Shown here: positions 42,828 through 53,795 of the stretch, piece by piece
Layout of the letters: the number at the start of each line of letters is the position of its first letter
Position numbering within the stretch: the stretch's first letter is position 1
NCBI GenBank assembly: GCA_022702705.1
Contig: CM040428.1
Coordinates: forward strand, 113,816,183 to 113,880,182
DNA length: 64,000 nucleotides
DNA from: Papilionanthe hookeriana x Papilionanthe teres
Lineage: Eukaryota; Streptophyta; Magnoliopsida; Asparagales; Orchidaceae
Direction of reading: 5' to 3'
Made by a program: the position numbers and the translations under genes
The notes under the pieces: model-generated
Databases searched by the model: none
The model's input: the letters and a program-made list of their open reading frames with translations, nothing else
What the model was told of the DNA's origin: nothing

Positions 42828-44698
42828 TGATCCACCCGATATTTATACTTACAGTTATGATATAAAAATTGGCAACGATGACAAAAACTTGATCCCGTAT
42901 GATATATATGCTTATGATTTTAATATGAAAATTAGTATTTGAAATGTGGATACTACACAAGTATACGTATCATTTATCAAGTAATATAGGACTTTCTGAT
43001 TAAGCCCCGAGATATCGAACCCACAGGGAAAGTGAAAAATCTTTAAAGAAATAAGAAATTATCTTTTTACTTTTTTAATTGGCTTTTGAAAGTATGTTTT
43101 GATTTTGAAAAGTTTGATAGTTGATTTCACTCTTAAAATTTTCTTATAAAGGTCAAACAAGAAATTAAAATGATAATAACTGTAAACACGGTATGAAAAA
43201 TACTATTAACTAGAATATCTTTTTATTTTCTTTATAAATTAGTAATAATTATGAAAGTATTGTTGTGAAAGTATTTAAATTTGTTGTGAAAAATAGAAGC
43301 AAATGTATTCTTTACCCTTACTTGGTTCTATAAAAAACATTGGTTAATTTGAAATTTTATCATTTTGAACATGGTTAGGCAGGGAAGATACCAGCTCTCA
43401 CTCTAGAATTCCCTTAATTCCCTCCACCTGGGGGCTAACTTCTCATTACAAAATTTAAAACTTCAAATTAAATTAGGGGCTTTTAGCCTGTCACACTAAA
43501 AATCCTCTAATTTTACTCCCATTTTAAAACATCTTCTAATATATTGCATTCAATTATATGAACTACAATTTTCACCCATATAATTGCATGTGATTCTTAC
43601 TAACTTTTATGAGACAATACCGCATTGGATCTTACATAATCTCACCACAAATTTTACATCTTAACAGGCCAAATTAAGAAGTAAACAAAGTTTATAGAAT
43701 CAATTTTCACAACTTCTTCCAACTTTAAACACATATACTTTCCACAACAATTTTTCATGAATTACTTACTTCTTCATTTAAGAAAGAAAAAGATAAAGTA
43801 ATATACTCATAATGCATTGAGAAAATACAAAAACACATTGATTTGAAATTAAAAACCATAATAAAAACAACAAACAAAAACAAGTATTAATTAAAAACTA
43901 AATGTAAGAATAAAAGTAAACACTTATCTGAAAATTCTCTCCACAAGACAAAGGAAGTTTCTATGAAACAGACTTCAGACTCAGAAACAAACTTCAGACT
44001 TCAATAATAACTAAACTAAAGGAAAGAAAAGAAGTGGGAAGAAGAAGGCATCAATCGTAACCTTTTCTCTTTTCTACTCTCTACTCCTACTCCTAATGAC
44101 AACTCTAAAAAGACTCTCTTCAAAATGCAATGAAAGAGCCCTTTTCTACTCTCTACTCCTACTCTTAGTTAAAACACTCTTCAAAATGCAAAGGAAGAGA
44201 TCTTTTCTACTCTCTAATCCTACTCCTAATGAAAACTCTCTTCAAAATGCAAAGGAAGAGCCCTTAATCTTTTCTAAGACTGTATTTAAATATTAAACCA
44301 AAAGGTGCTTTGGTGTCTCTTCAAAATGTGTCCAAATTCGATGTATCCACCAAAGAATGCACCCCTTCATTCAAACTTGCCGCCCAAAAGAAGTTATGGA
44401 AGTTACCACCAAGAGTTGCATCCCATCCCCTTTAAAAATGGTGCCAAATTCAAGTTAATCTTGATTTTTAACTGTGGCGGCTAAGTACCGGCCCAGCGGC
44501 GCTTAGCTGCTAGTGCCCAAATTTTCATTTTTCATTTTTTTTGCTCCAAATTTGATCCAATTTTTCCCCTTTCATCATAATCACTCATTTTCATCATACC
44601 TGCAAGAAAAACATAAAATACCTTCCATTAAAGTGTAATATCATCAAAAATAGATATAAAAATGTGCATAAAAAATATTATATATTTTAGGTGTATCA
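42828..44698 (-). repeat. Element C 5' LTR
   Basis: It runs (minus) from TGATACACCT at 44,698 to GTGGATCA at 42,828, 1,871 bases. The GC module is at 44,475-44,511, the stem-loop at about 43,481-43,502 and the splice-acceptor-like TTGCAG near 44,599. A relic PBS-type block (AAGTTTTTGTCATCGTTGCC) lies at 42,870-42,893, inside the LTR. Confidence 0.88.
42870..42893 (-). other. Relic primer binding site inside the LTR, element C
   Basis: GGGATCAAGTTTTTGTCATC then GTTGCC on the minus strand repeats the LTR-end/PBS junction about 65 bases upstream of the real one, as in B. Confidence 0.7.
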
Positions 44699-44996
44699 CT
44701 TACTAGTATAGTTATCATGAAAATATTTTTCCTGTAAATTATCTACATATTCTTAATATGACAAATTGCAATTATTTTTTGGAATAGATAGGAGAAGAAA
44801 GTTCTTAACACTTGCATATTAAATATTTTACATATTTTGGTTTTAGCCTAAGTTATTTAAAAAGCTTTTTAAGTTTCATTATGTTATTTATAAAACAAAA
44901 AGTTATAGAAGCCTTAAAGAAAATTTTCTCCATAGATTATAATTTTTAGTAGTAATAGGTTACTTGAAGACAAGTAATGTTTAAGTTTGGGGGAAT
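44699..44996 (+). other. 3' end of another element (lineage E) with polypurine tract
   Basis: AT-rich 3' UTR-like sequence ends with the perfect hairpin TTACTTGAAGACAAGTAA and then TTTAAGTTTGGGGGAAT, a polypurine tract directly before an LTR start at 44,997. Element C abuts it on the left. The part upstream of C is not recognised elsewhere in the window. Confidence 0.7.
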
Positions 44997-46170
44997 TGAT
45001 CCGCCTTAAAATTACTTAAAATTTTATATCAATTTTTTATTAATATTTTAAGGATATTACGCTTTAATGAAAGATATTTCTTATGTTTTGGTTGCAGGTA
45101 CAACAAAATGGGTTTATGAAGAAAAAGAGTTAAAAAGGATAAAAAATGAACCAAAAAGAGTAAAAATGCAAAGAGACTGATTTTGGCGCCTAGGAGCCAG
45201 ACACAACAGATTGATTCTAGAGATTTCTTGACGGTTATTGGATGGTTATTGATGCTTCTGAACCAATCTAGAAGCCTCTGGACATATTCCTACATGTTAT
45301 AAAGAAGGTACAATGAATATAGACACGGGAGAGCAGTTATTAAATGAAGAGGTGCGACCTAAATGTGAAGGGATGTGTCCATTCGCTCAAAGATCCTGGA
45401 GCCTAGGCACCAGAACTGGCGCTTAGGTGCCGCAGTTAATTTCTAGAACATTCACTGAATATGGACAAATTTTGAAGTGGTGTCTTAAGCAACACTTGGT
45501 CATTTATGGAGATCTTTAAATAGAGAACCATTTCTACAACAAGGAGAGAGAGAGGAAGAATTAATTAGCAAATAATTAATTAAGAGTTCTTAAGTAAAGT
45601 GTCTTCTTCTTTTCTTCTTCTTTATTTTAGTGAGACTTCAGTGTGAATTCGAGAGTCAAAGTCCTGTTAGAGTCTGTGGAGTTAGAGAAAATTCAAAGGA
45701 TTGCTTGGATTACATTCCAGATAAGTATTTATATCTTGTTTCTTAAGTTTAGTGCTTTGGATTTGAGTTATATGAATATAATTTGTAGTGTAATTTCTAT
45801 GCTTTCTGAGAAGACTTCTTTTCTTTCTCCCTACGAATATGAAATGAATTAGTAACAGATTTAAATCAGAGTTGAGAACTTAATATTCTATTTTCTAAAA
45901 ATTTGTGATGATACTATACCTAATCTTTATTTACTTTAAAATTGGCCTCTTGTATTGTTAAAAACTGTGGAGAATTCTTATGATTTGACTGTGGGCTAAG
46001 AATTCTTAACTTGTATGTATCACATTTCTCTTAAAGGGGAGGTGCAAATAAATAGGGAGATAATCTTTAATGGATGTAGAATTGATTTTTGTTTTTAGGG
46101 TGACAGGCTAAATTCAATCAATTTAGTTTTATAAAAGAGGTGACGGGTCACTAGTAGGCCAGACCATAGG
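44997..46170 (+). repeat. Lineage E LTR, left part (split by element D)
   Basis: It starts TGATCCGCCTTAAAATTAC right after a polypurine tract. It has the splice-acceptor-like TTGCAG (45,092-45,097), GC blocks at 45,185-45,200 and 45,400-45,435 (GCCTAGGCACC, GGCGCTTAGGTGCC), a TATA-like TTTAAATAG at about 45,516, and the GGGTGACAGGCTAAA loop region. It is interrupted at 46,170 by D and continues at 59,903. Confidence 0.8.
46166..46170. repeat. Target-site duplication of element D, left copy
   Basis: ATAGG immediately before the TGACCC end. The same five bases follow the 3' LTR at 59,903-59,907. Confidence 0.9.
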
Positions 46171-46340
46171 TGACCCACTGAAAATATGTTTAGATTTTCA
46201 TGCCTATTTTATATTAATTTTGATGATATTGTACTTTAAAGAAAGGTGTTTTTGATGTTTTGTTGCAGGTATGTTAATTTCTGGACATTGGAGCAAAAAG
46301 ATGCAAAAGGGACCAATATATGAAGATTTGATCTAGGGTT

Positions 46341-46525
46341 CCGAAGGCAAGATCGACGGCGACGAGGGCAGATTTTTTCCGAGAGTTCAAAAAATATATT
46401 ACAAGGAAGGTCGCTGACAGTGAGATCGAGACCGCCGACAGCGGGCCTTATGAGAGAAAGTCCAAAGAAAAGTATTCTAGAAGGCCGCCGTTGGCGAGAT
46501 CGAGGCCGCCAATGACAAGTAATTT
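46341..46525 (+). promoter_or_regulatory. GC-rich module in U3, element D 5' LTR
   Basis: ATCGACGGCGACGAGG, a TTTTTTCCGAGAGTTC spacer with AATATATTACAAGG, then CGCTGACAGTGAGATCGAG, CCGCCGACAGCGGG and further words. The spacer and order are shared with the modules before ORF1 and ORF2. Confidence 0.65.
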
Positions 46526-46633
46526 GGTTCTCTCACGAGGTGCAGCGAACGTGGATGATTTTTGAAGGGATGCTTGGGTAACTCTTGAAAACAGTTCAAC
46601 CACTTTAAAAGAAACAAATTGGGGCCAAAATAA

Positions 46634-46728
46634 GTGTGTCCACCGGGTCCATAGTGTATGTGTGAGTCAAAAGTGTGTGTCCACCCGATCCATAGTGTAT
46701 GTGTGAGTCAAAAGTGTGTGTCCACTAT
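46634..46728 (+). repeat. 41-bp tandem repeat in U3, element D 5' LTR
   Basis: GTGTGTCCACC..GATCCATAG then TGTATGTGTGAGTCAAAA is repeated about 2.3 times. The 3' LTR lacks this region together with the TATA-like site. Confidence 0.85.
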
Positions 46729-47283
46729 GTCTATTAGTGTTGGTGGTTCCATTAGAGTATTAGAGAGTTAGTTTAATTAGTGTTAATTGTGAGGGATTCT
46801 TCGAGAGATTGTAAGAGTGGAAGGAAATTGAGAGATTTCTTCCTCCTTGCAGCTTCGAAGGAGAATTCTGTGTTGGAAAGAAAGGAAGAGATTCAAAGGA
46901 ACTTCAAGGAGTTTGCTTGGGGAGGAATTCAAGATAAGTTGTATTTACTTATTTTAGTTTGTATAACTTTACTTTTATATATGAAATTCAAATTTTGTCG
47001 TAACTTCTCCATGAAATCTAAGTAATTTCTCTATCTTTCTCCTTGTTTTGAAATTTTTATGAAATGGTGATTTGAAATAGTGTGCCAAGAGAATGCTAAA
47101 GAAGTTGTGATAATCTTTTCACTTCAAACTTAATTTACTTTCAATATGGCCAATTGATTTGTTAAAATATGTTGATTTTTACAACTATAGTGAAGATTAC
47201 ATCCGAGATTCAGGGAGGTCAAAGTCCTTGAATGTAGGGTGTAAATAAATAGGGAAATATTATTTATCGGGCGTAGAATTGGA

Positions 47284-47308
47284 GATTTTAGAGTGACAGT
47301 CTAAAATC
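47284..47308 (+). other. R-region stem-loop, element D 5' LTR
   Basis: GATTTTAGA and TCTAAAATC form a perfect 9-base stem with loop GTGACAG. An identical copy is at 59,284-59,308 in the 3' LTR. Confidence 0.65.
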
Positions 47309-47909
47309 CTCAATTTGGTCCTATCATTTGGGTGCTGAAGTGTAGATGTTAGCCCTCAGGCTAGGGGAACGTGGGAGCTCCAAAGTGAGAGCCGGTATCC
47401 TCCCAGCCTAGCCACAGATTTAGTAACCAAGCATATGATTAGTCAATGTTCTTTATTCCTGGATCAAAGGTTAAAGAATAAATATGCTCTTATTTGGCAC
47501 AACACAGTTTTAAACTAATTCTAATTATCCATTCAATTAAATTTCTTAACAATGAGAAGGATGCTTGCTTACATATTGAACCTCACTTTCTTAGTAAAAG
47601 TAGTTAATTGTTAGTAGAATTAGTTTATTAAAATTCCATCTTATTTAAGATTGCATATTAGTGACAGATAGGCAATTCGATTTACAAAGTTGTGATTTTG
47701 AATTGGTTTCTATAATCCTAGTCCGTAGTCTCTTAAATATCCCTGTGGGATCAATATCCAGGACTCCATTAAAGCCCTGTATTACTTGAGTGATACATAT
47801 ACTTGCATTGAAAGATTAACTCTGCGATTATTAAAAAAATCTATACACATCTATATCAAATTCTAGCAATATTAAGTTTACGCAAAGTGCGCGGAGTGGT
47901 TCAAGTTTT

Positions 47910-47927
47910 TGGCGTCGTTGCTGGGGA
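47910..47927 (+). other. Primer binding site, element D
   Basis: TGGCGTCGTTGCTGGGGA, two mismatches to the Asp-tRNA complement, six bases after the LTR end. Confidence 0.85.
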
Positions 47928-48048
47928 TATATAAAATAATTAGAGTAATGGAAAATTTAGGACAATTATAAAACTTTTAAATAGAATTTGCAACTTATTT
48001 TTATATTTAGTAAACTATTTTTTTTTTCTATGTACTGATTTCGATTGT

Positions 48049-49479
48049 ATGCGTAAATTTGGATCTGAAAATCTTATACCCTATGATTTAGAATTAGAAT
48101 GCGCTGTTAGGAGAATTAGAAAACTAAGAAAAGAACCCAGAAATCCTGACAATCCTTACATAATGGAAAACATCAACCAAGGAATAGAAAATGAACATCA
48201 ATCTAGACCATTAAGAGATTACGCTAACCCTACATTTGATGAAATTCACTTAACTATCCAAAATCTAGATGTAGCTGCTAATTCATTTGAGCTTAAACCT
48301 GTAATTATCCAAATGGTACAAAATAATCAATTTAGCAGAACTTATAACGAAGATCCTAACTTACATCTTGCGAGTTTTCTAGAACTCTGTGCTACCTTTA
48401 AATATGACAGAGTGTCTGATGATGCTGTCAGACTTAGACTTTTTCCTTTTTCACTAAGGGACAAGGCTAAGGCTTGGTTAAATTCGTTAGCACCTAGATC
48501 TATTAGAACTTGGGGGGAACTTTCACAAAAATTCTTATCAAAATATTTTCCACCATCTAAGACTGCTAAACTTAGAAATGATATCACATCTTTCAGTCAG
48601 TATGAGGGAGAATCTATATATGAATCTTGGGAAAGATTTAAAGAACTTCTTAGGAGATGCAAACATCATGATTTACCAAATTGGTTAATTATTCAAACTT
48701 TTTATAATGGATTAGTAGGATCTCTTAGATCCATCATTGACGTTGCTGCTGGTAGATCACTATTGTCTAAACCTTTTGAAGAAGCTTATGCTTTAATCGA
48801 AGAAATGGCTACCAATAATTTTCAATGGCCCGCTGAAAGGGTAAATCCTAAGAGAGTAGCTAGTATTCATGATTCAGATGCTTTAACTATGATAGTTTCT
48901 CAAATTGCTGCTCTTTCAAAGAAAATAGATCAATACGGAATGAATCGTTCTCAAACACCTCTAGTGTTAGAAAAAAATTCATTGAGACAAATTGTAGATG
49001 CTCAATCTTCATATGAAACTTTACATTTGATAAATAACAGACAAAATAACCCTTATTCAAACTATTATAATCCAGGTTGGAAGAATCATCCAAACTTTAA
49101 TTCGAATAACCAAGGTGGTGTTAATCCTGTTAATTCTCAGTGGGGGAACAATCCTGTAAACCCATTAGGAAATGTAAATAATCAGAGTAATTCTAATTAT
49201 AAACATTCTAATCCACTAGGTTTTCATAATAATTCACAATTCAAGGAGAAGAAGTTATCTATGGAAGAACTAGTTTTAAATATGGGAAATCAATTACAAA
49301 ATAAAGGAGCAGTTATTAAAATTATAGAAAACCAACTGGGGCATATTGCTACTGTACTAAGTAATAGACCTGTTGGAACTTTACCTAACAATGTTGAAGT
49401 AAATCCTAAAGATCAAGGAAAAGAACAGATCAAGGCTATTCAATTAAAAAGTGGAATAGAGTTAGAAACAAGAGTCTAG
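48049..49479 (+). CDS. gag: Element D gag, open
   Basis: An uninterrupted frame of 476 residues from MRKFGSENL. The retrotransposon gag (capsid-like) region at about residues 85-250 has LASFLELCATFKYDRVSDDA, LFPFSLRDKAKAWLNSLAP and GELSQKFLSKYFPPSKTAK. A Asn/Pro-rich linker with NPGWKNHPNFNS and a predicted coiled coil (MEELVLNMGNQLQNKG) follow. No CCHC knuckle. The TAG at 49,477 separates it from protease; comparison with B suggests gag and pol were once one frame. It may still make particle protein in trans. Confidence 0.88.
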   Translation: MRKFGSENLIPYDLELECAVRRIRKLRKEPRNPDNPYIMENINQGIENEHQSRPLRDYANPTFDEIHLTIQNLDVAANSFELKPVIIQMVQNNQFSRTYNEDPNLHLASFLELCATFKYDRVSDDAVRLRLFPFSLRDKAKAWLNSLAPRSIRTWGELSQKFLSKYFPPSKTAKLRNDITSFSQYEGESIYESWERFKELLRRCKHHDLPNWLIIQTFYNGLVGSLRSIIDVAAGRSLLSKPFEEAYALIEEMATNNFQWPAERVNPKRVASIHDSDALTMIVSQIAALSKKIDQYGMNRSQTPLVLEKNSLRQIVDAQSSYETLHLINNRQNNPYSNYYNPGWKNHPNFNSNNQGGVNPVNSQWGNNPVNPLGNVNNQSNSNYKHSNPLGFHNNSQFKEKKLSMEELVLNMGNQLQNKGAVIKIIENQLGHIATVLSNRPVGTLPNNVEVNPKDQGKEQIKAIQLKSGIELETRV

Positions 49480-52400
49480 AAACTGTAGTTGCAAAGGAAA
49501 AAGTGGAAACTGAAGGAGAAAATGAAAGTTTATATCCTGATTTTCCTCTTAAACCTATGAAAATTACTGTTGAAAGACCACCACCACCATTTCCTCAAAG
49601 ACTAAAGCAACAAGACAAGGGAAAAAGATTTGCTAAATTCTTAGACATTTAAAAAAAATGTCAATAAATATTCTTTTTGTTGAAGCATTGGAACAAATGC
49701 CTGATTATGTTAAATTTATGAAGGATATACTCAACTAAAAGAGGAAGTTACTAGATCATTAAACTGTTGCTCTCAGTGAAGAGTGTAGTGCTATAATTCA
49801 GAAAAAGCTTCCTGAAAAACTTAAAAATCCCAGTAGTTTTACTATCCCTTGTGCTATTGGTGAAAAATTTTATGGACGAGCATTAAGTGATTTGGGAGCT
49901 AGCATAAATCTGATGCCTCTATCAACTTTTAAAAGGTTAGGAATAGGAGAGATGGCACCAACTTCTGTAACTCTACAGTTTGTTGATCGATATATTACAC
50001 ATACTAAAGAAGTTGTAGAAGATGTTCTGGTTAAAGTTGATAAATTTATCTTTCATGTGGACTTTATCATTTTAGATATGCAAGAAGACAAGGAAATACC
50101 TATCATTTTAGGAAGACCATTCCTAGCTACAGAAAGAGCCATGATAGATGTTCAAAAAGGAGAGTTGACTATGAGAGTAAATGATCAGGAAGTGACTTTT
50201 AACATCTCAAAGTCAATTCCTTTAATAGAAAAAGATGTTGAATATTTTAGAATGGATATATGTGATTATTTGAGAAAAGAATATTTTAAAGAAAAATATG
50301 AAGAAAATGAAGATATGTAAAATTATAAATATGAGGAAATTGATAACAAAGAAGCTGATTTTATTCATAAACAATTTAAAATGCTCGATTTAATAGTACC
50401 AAAGAATGAAATTTTAATTCCAACTATTGTAAAACCCCCTGAACTCGAATTAAAGAATCTTCCAAATCATTTGAAGTATGTTTTTTTAGAAGAGTTTTCA
50501 ATATTACCAGTAATTGTATCCTAAGACTTAAATGAAATTTAAAAACAAAAATTAATAGATACATTAAAAAAGTACAAAAGAGCATTTGGATGGACTCTGG
50601 CTGATATAAAGGGAATTAGTCCTTCGATTTGTATGCACAGAATTTTTTTAAATGATGAACATAAACCAAGAATTGATCCACAAAGGAGATTGAACCCTAT
50701 TATGAAAGAAGTAGTTAAAAAAGAGATTTTAAAATGGTTAGATGCTGGAATTATATATCCTATTTCAGATAGTACTTAGGTAAGTCCAATTCATTTTGTT
50801 CCTAAGAAAGGAGGAGTGATTGTTAAAGAAAATGAGAATAATGAATTAATACCTATCAAATAAGTTACTGGATGGCGTATTTGTATTGATTATAGAAAAT
50901 TAAATGCTACCACTAGAAAAGATCATTTCCTTATCCTTTTCTAGACCAAATGTTGGATAGAATTGCTGGACACAAGTACTACTGCTTTCCAGATGGATAT
51001 ACCAGTTACCATCAAATTCCTTTTGCTCTTGAGGATCAAGAGAAAACAACATTTACTAGTCCTTATGGAACATTTGCTTTCCGAAGAATGCCTTTCAGAT
51101 TATGTAATGCACTCGCAACATTCTAGAGATGTATGATGTCTATATTTAGTAAATTAATTGATGATGGAATGGAAGTATTTATGGATGATTTCTCTGTATT
51201 TGGAACATCATTTGAAGCATGCTTAAATCATCTTAAAAAAGTTTTGGAGTTATGCGAAAGAACTAATTTTGTTTTAAATTGGGAGAAATGGTAATTTATG
51301 GTTGCAGGAGGAATTGTATTAGAGCATAAAATTTCGAAAAATCGCATGGAAGTAGACCCTGCAAAAATTCAAGTTAAAAGTGAATTACTACCTCCTACTA
51401 TAGTGAGAGGGTAAGAAGTTTTCTTGGACATGTTGGTTTTTACAGGCGTTATATTAAAGATTTTTCAAAAATTACCAAACCTCCATGCCAACTTTTAGAA
51501 AATGACAAGAAATTTGAGTTTACTGAAGACTGCTTAAATGACTTTGAGTTATTAAAGGAAAAACTAATCACAGCACCTGTAATAGTTTCACCTGATTGGG
51601 AGAAACCATTCGAATTGATGTGCAATGCTAGTGATTATGCTATTGGAGCTTTTCTTGGACAAAGATATTAAAATTTTTTAAAGTTATATACTATGCTAGT
51701 AGAACTCTTAATGATGTTCAAATTAACTATACAGTTACTGAAAAAGAGTTACTAGCTATTGTGTATGCTTTTGACAAATTCAGATCTTATTTAATTGGGA
51801 CTAAATGTATTGTGCATACTGATCACTCTGCTATTAAATATCTGATGCAAAAGAAGGATACCAAACAAAGATTAATTAGATGGATACTTTTGATGCAAGA
51901 ATTCAATTTTGTGATAATTAGGAACTGATAATCAAATTGCTGATCATTTGTCGAGATTAGAATATCATGAATTATCTGACACTTACAATGAAATTACAGA
52001 CAGTTTCTCTGATGAACAACTTTATAATATTAATGAGTGGAAAATACCTTGGTATGCTGATATAGTTAACTATATAGTAAGTGATATTTTGTCACATATG
52101 CTGACACTGCAGCTATAGAAAAAATTCATTCATGATGCAAAATCATATTTTTGGGATGAACCATATTTATATAAGAAAGGTAACGATCTTATTATTAGGA
52201 GATGTGTGTTTTATGAAGAAACTAAACTGATTATTCAAAAATGTCATGATTCTGAATTTTTAGTACATTTTGCGATTGAAAAAACTGTACATAAAATTTT
52301 ATAACCTTGATTTTATTGGCCAACTCTCTTTAGAGATGTTTACAGATATATCAAAACTTGTGATAGATGCCAACAAGTAGGTAATATATCTAGAAGAAAT

Positions 52401-53334
52401 GAAATGCCTCTGAATTTCATGTTAGAAGTTGAGATTTTGATGTTTGGGGATTAGATTTCATGGAACCATTTATTCCTTCATTTGGGAACTTATATCTTTT
52501 GATTGCGGTTGATTATGTATCAAAGTGGATTGAAGAACATGCTTTAACTCGTTGTGATGCTAAAGGTGTTTCAAGATTCTTAATGAAAAATATATTCACT
52601 AGATACGGAATGCCGAGAGTGATTATCACTGACGGAGGATCCCATTTTAGGAATAAATACATTTAGATATTGACAGAAAAGTTTAAAATTATTCATAGAA
52701 TCTCTACTGCTTATCATCCTCAGACCGATGGATTAGCTGAAGTTTCTAATCGAGAGATTAAACAAATTTTAGAAAAGACTGTAAACCCTAGTAGATTAGA
52801 GTGGTCTGCGAGACTGGATACTGCATTATGGGCATACAGGACTGCTTATAAAACTCCTATTAGAATGTCTCCTTACATACTCATTTTTGGAAGACTTGCC
52901 ACTTACCAGTAGAATTGGAGCATAAAGCATATTGGGCGATTAAAAAATTCAATTATAATTTGAAAATTGCTGGTGATAAGAGATTTTTACAATTCAATGA
53001 ATTGGAAGAATTAAGAAATGAGTCTTATGATAATGATAGAAATTATAAGGAAAAACTGAGGTTAAGTCATGATCGGAAGATTAACCAGAAGAACTTTGAA
53101 CCAAGACAAGAAGTTTTGCTTTACAATACAAGGCTGAAGTTATTTCCTGGGAAATTGAAGTCTCGTTGGTTAGGACCCTTTACTGTGACTCAAGTTTATA
53201 CTTATGGAGCTGTTGAAATTGAAGATCTAAAGACTGGGAATAGATTTAAAGTAAATGGACATAGATTAAAACCATATTTTGAGGGTAAAAGACCAAACTT
53301 TAAAGAGGTTTTAATGCTCAGTCAACTTGAATAA
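49480..53334 (+). pseudogene. pol: Element D pol (protease, RT, RNase H, integrase)
   Basis: Protease is at about 49,870-50,200 (SDLGASINLMPLS, with Ser for the usual Cys before DLGAS; IPIILGRPFLATE). RT at 50,580-51,250 keeps VFMDDFSVFGTS-type text (FMDDFSVFG) but has several stops. RNase H has NASDYAIGAFLG, where the catalytic Asp of CDAS is Asn, and HTDHSAIKYL. Integrase (52,240-53,334) has GLDFMEPF, TDGGSHF, EVSNREIK and SRWLGPF. More than ten stops or frameshifts make it inactive. Confidence 0.9.
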
Positions 53335-53345
53335 CCCCTGAATAG

Positions 53346-53395
53346 GTCGGGCTGACGACGTTAAACCAAGTGCTTTATGGGAGGCAACCTATAGT
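53346..53395 (+). other. Conserved block after pol, element D
   Basis: Eleven bases after the pol stop: GCTGACGACGTTAAACCAAG and TATGGGAGGCAACC. The last stem bases are CCTA instead of CCCA here. Confidence 0.75.
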
Positions 53396-53554
53396 TATCT
53401 TTCTTTGTTGGGTATTTGTTTAAATTTATCATTTGTTTTTGGTAGTATTGAGTTCTACTGCTCGTATTTACCCTTTGATCATAATGGAATTTGGATCCAT
53501 AGAGAAAATTTTTAACATATTTGACCACATCGTTTTTGTCTAAATTTTTCCTAG

Positions 53555-53726
53555 GGCGCCGACGGTGCGCTCGACGCCACCGACGATGAGTTTTTTCCGA
53601 GGGTCCTGACATTTAATTGCACAAAGTCCTCCGACAGCTCCATCGAGGCCGCCGACAGCGAGATCGGCAAGTGGACAGTTTTTGGAGTTTGAAATGGCAG
53701 TTTTAGGCAAATTTTTTCCCTATATA
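53555..53726 (+). promoter_or_regulatory. Internal promoter of ORF1, element D (GC module and TATA)
   Basis: The GC module at 53,555-53,668 has GCGCCGACGGTGCGCTCG, CCACCGACGATGAG, a TTTTTTCCGAGGGTCC spacer and GCCGCCGACAGCGAGATCGG. TATATA follows at 53,721-53,726, about 70 bases before the ATG. Confidence 0.7.
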
Positions 53727-53795
53727 CTCCTACGGACGGTACCTAAACTCTCTGTTTCTCAAAAATGAATGGAAACTCCATTGAATTCTTCCCTA

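Larger units (their letters stand above)
29311..44698 (-). mobile_element. Element C: Athila-type Ty3/gypsy retrotransposon
   Basis: Minus strand: 5' LTR at right (42,828-44,698), PBS, gag, pol, a shortened ORF1, ORF2, polypurine tract and a 3' LTR at left that is altered by a minisatellite. A solo LTR of the same family lies inside ORF2. The LTR begins TGATACACCT, unlike TGACCC of A and D. The three GC modules carry GGCGCTTAAGCGCC-type palindromes instead of GCCGACGGCGAG. The left border is approximate and no TSD is readable. Confidence 0.85.
46171..47903 (+). repeat. Element D 5' LTR
   Basis: It runs from TGACCCACTG to GAGTGGTTCA, 1,733 bases. It contains the splice-acceptor-like TTGCAG (46,263), GC module (46,341-46,525), TATA-like CTTTAAAAG (about 46,603), a 41-bp tandem repeat, and the stem-loop (47,284-47,308). 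Unlike A, B and C it has only one LTR-end/PBS junction. Confidence 0.93.

Noticed and set aside
45643..45852. Open frames inside the lineage E LTR and at 46,780-47,025 in the D LTR
   Set aside because: They lie in LTR leader sequence, differ between LTR copies and lack any family motif.
44997..46170. This LTR as the missing 3' LTR of element B
   Set aside because: Beyond the shared 5' box the U3, GC module and end differ strongly from the B LTR, and a different PBS follows it after D.
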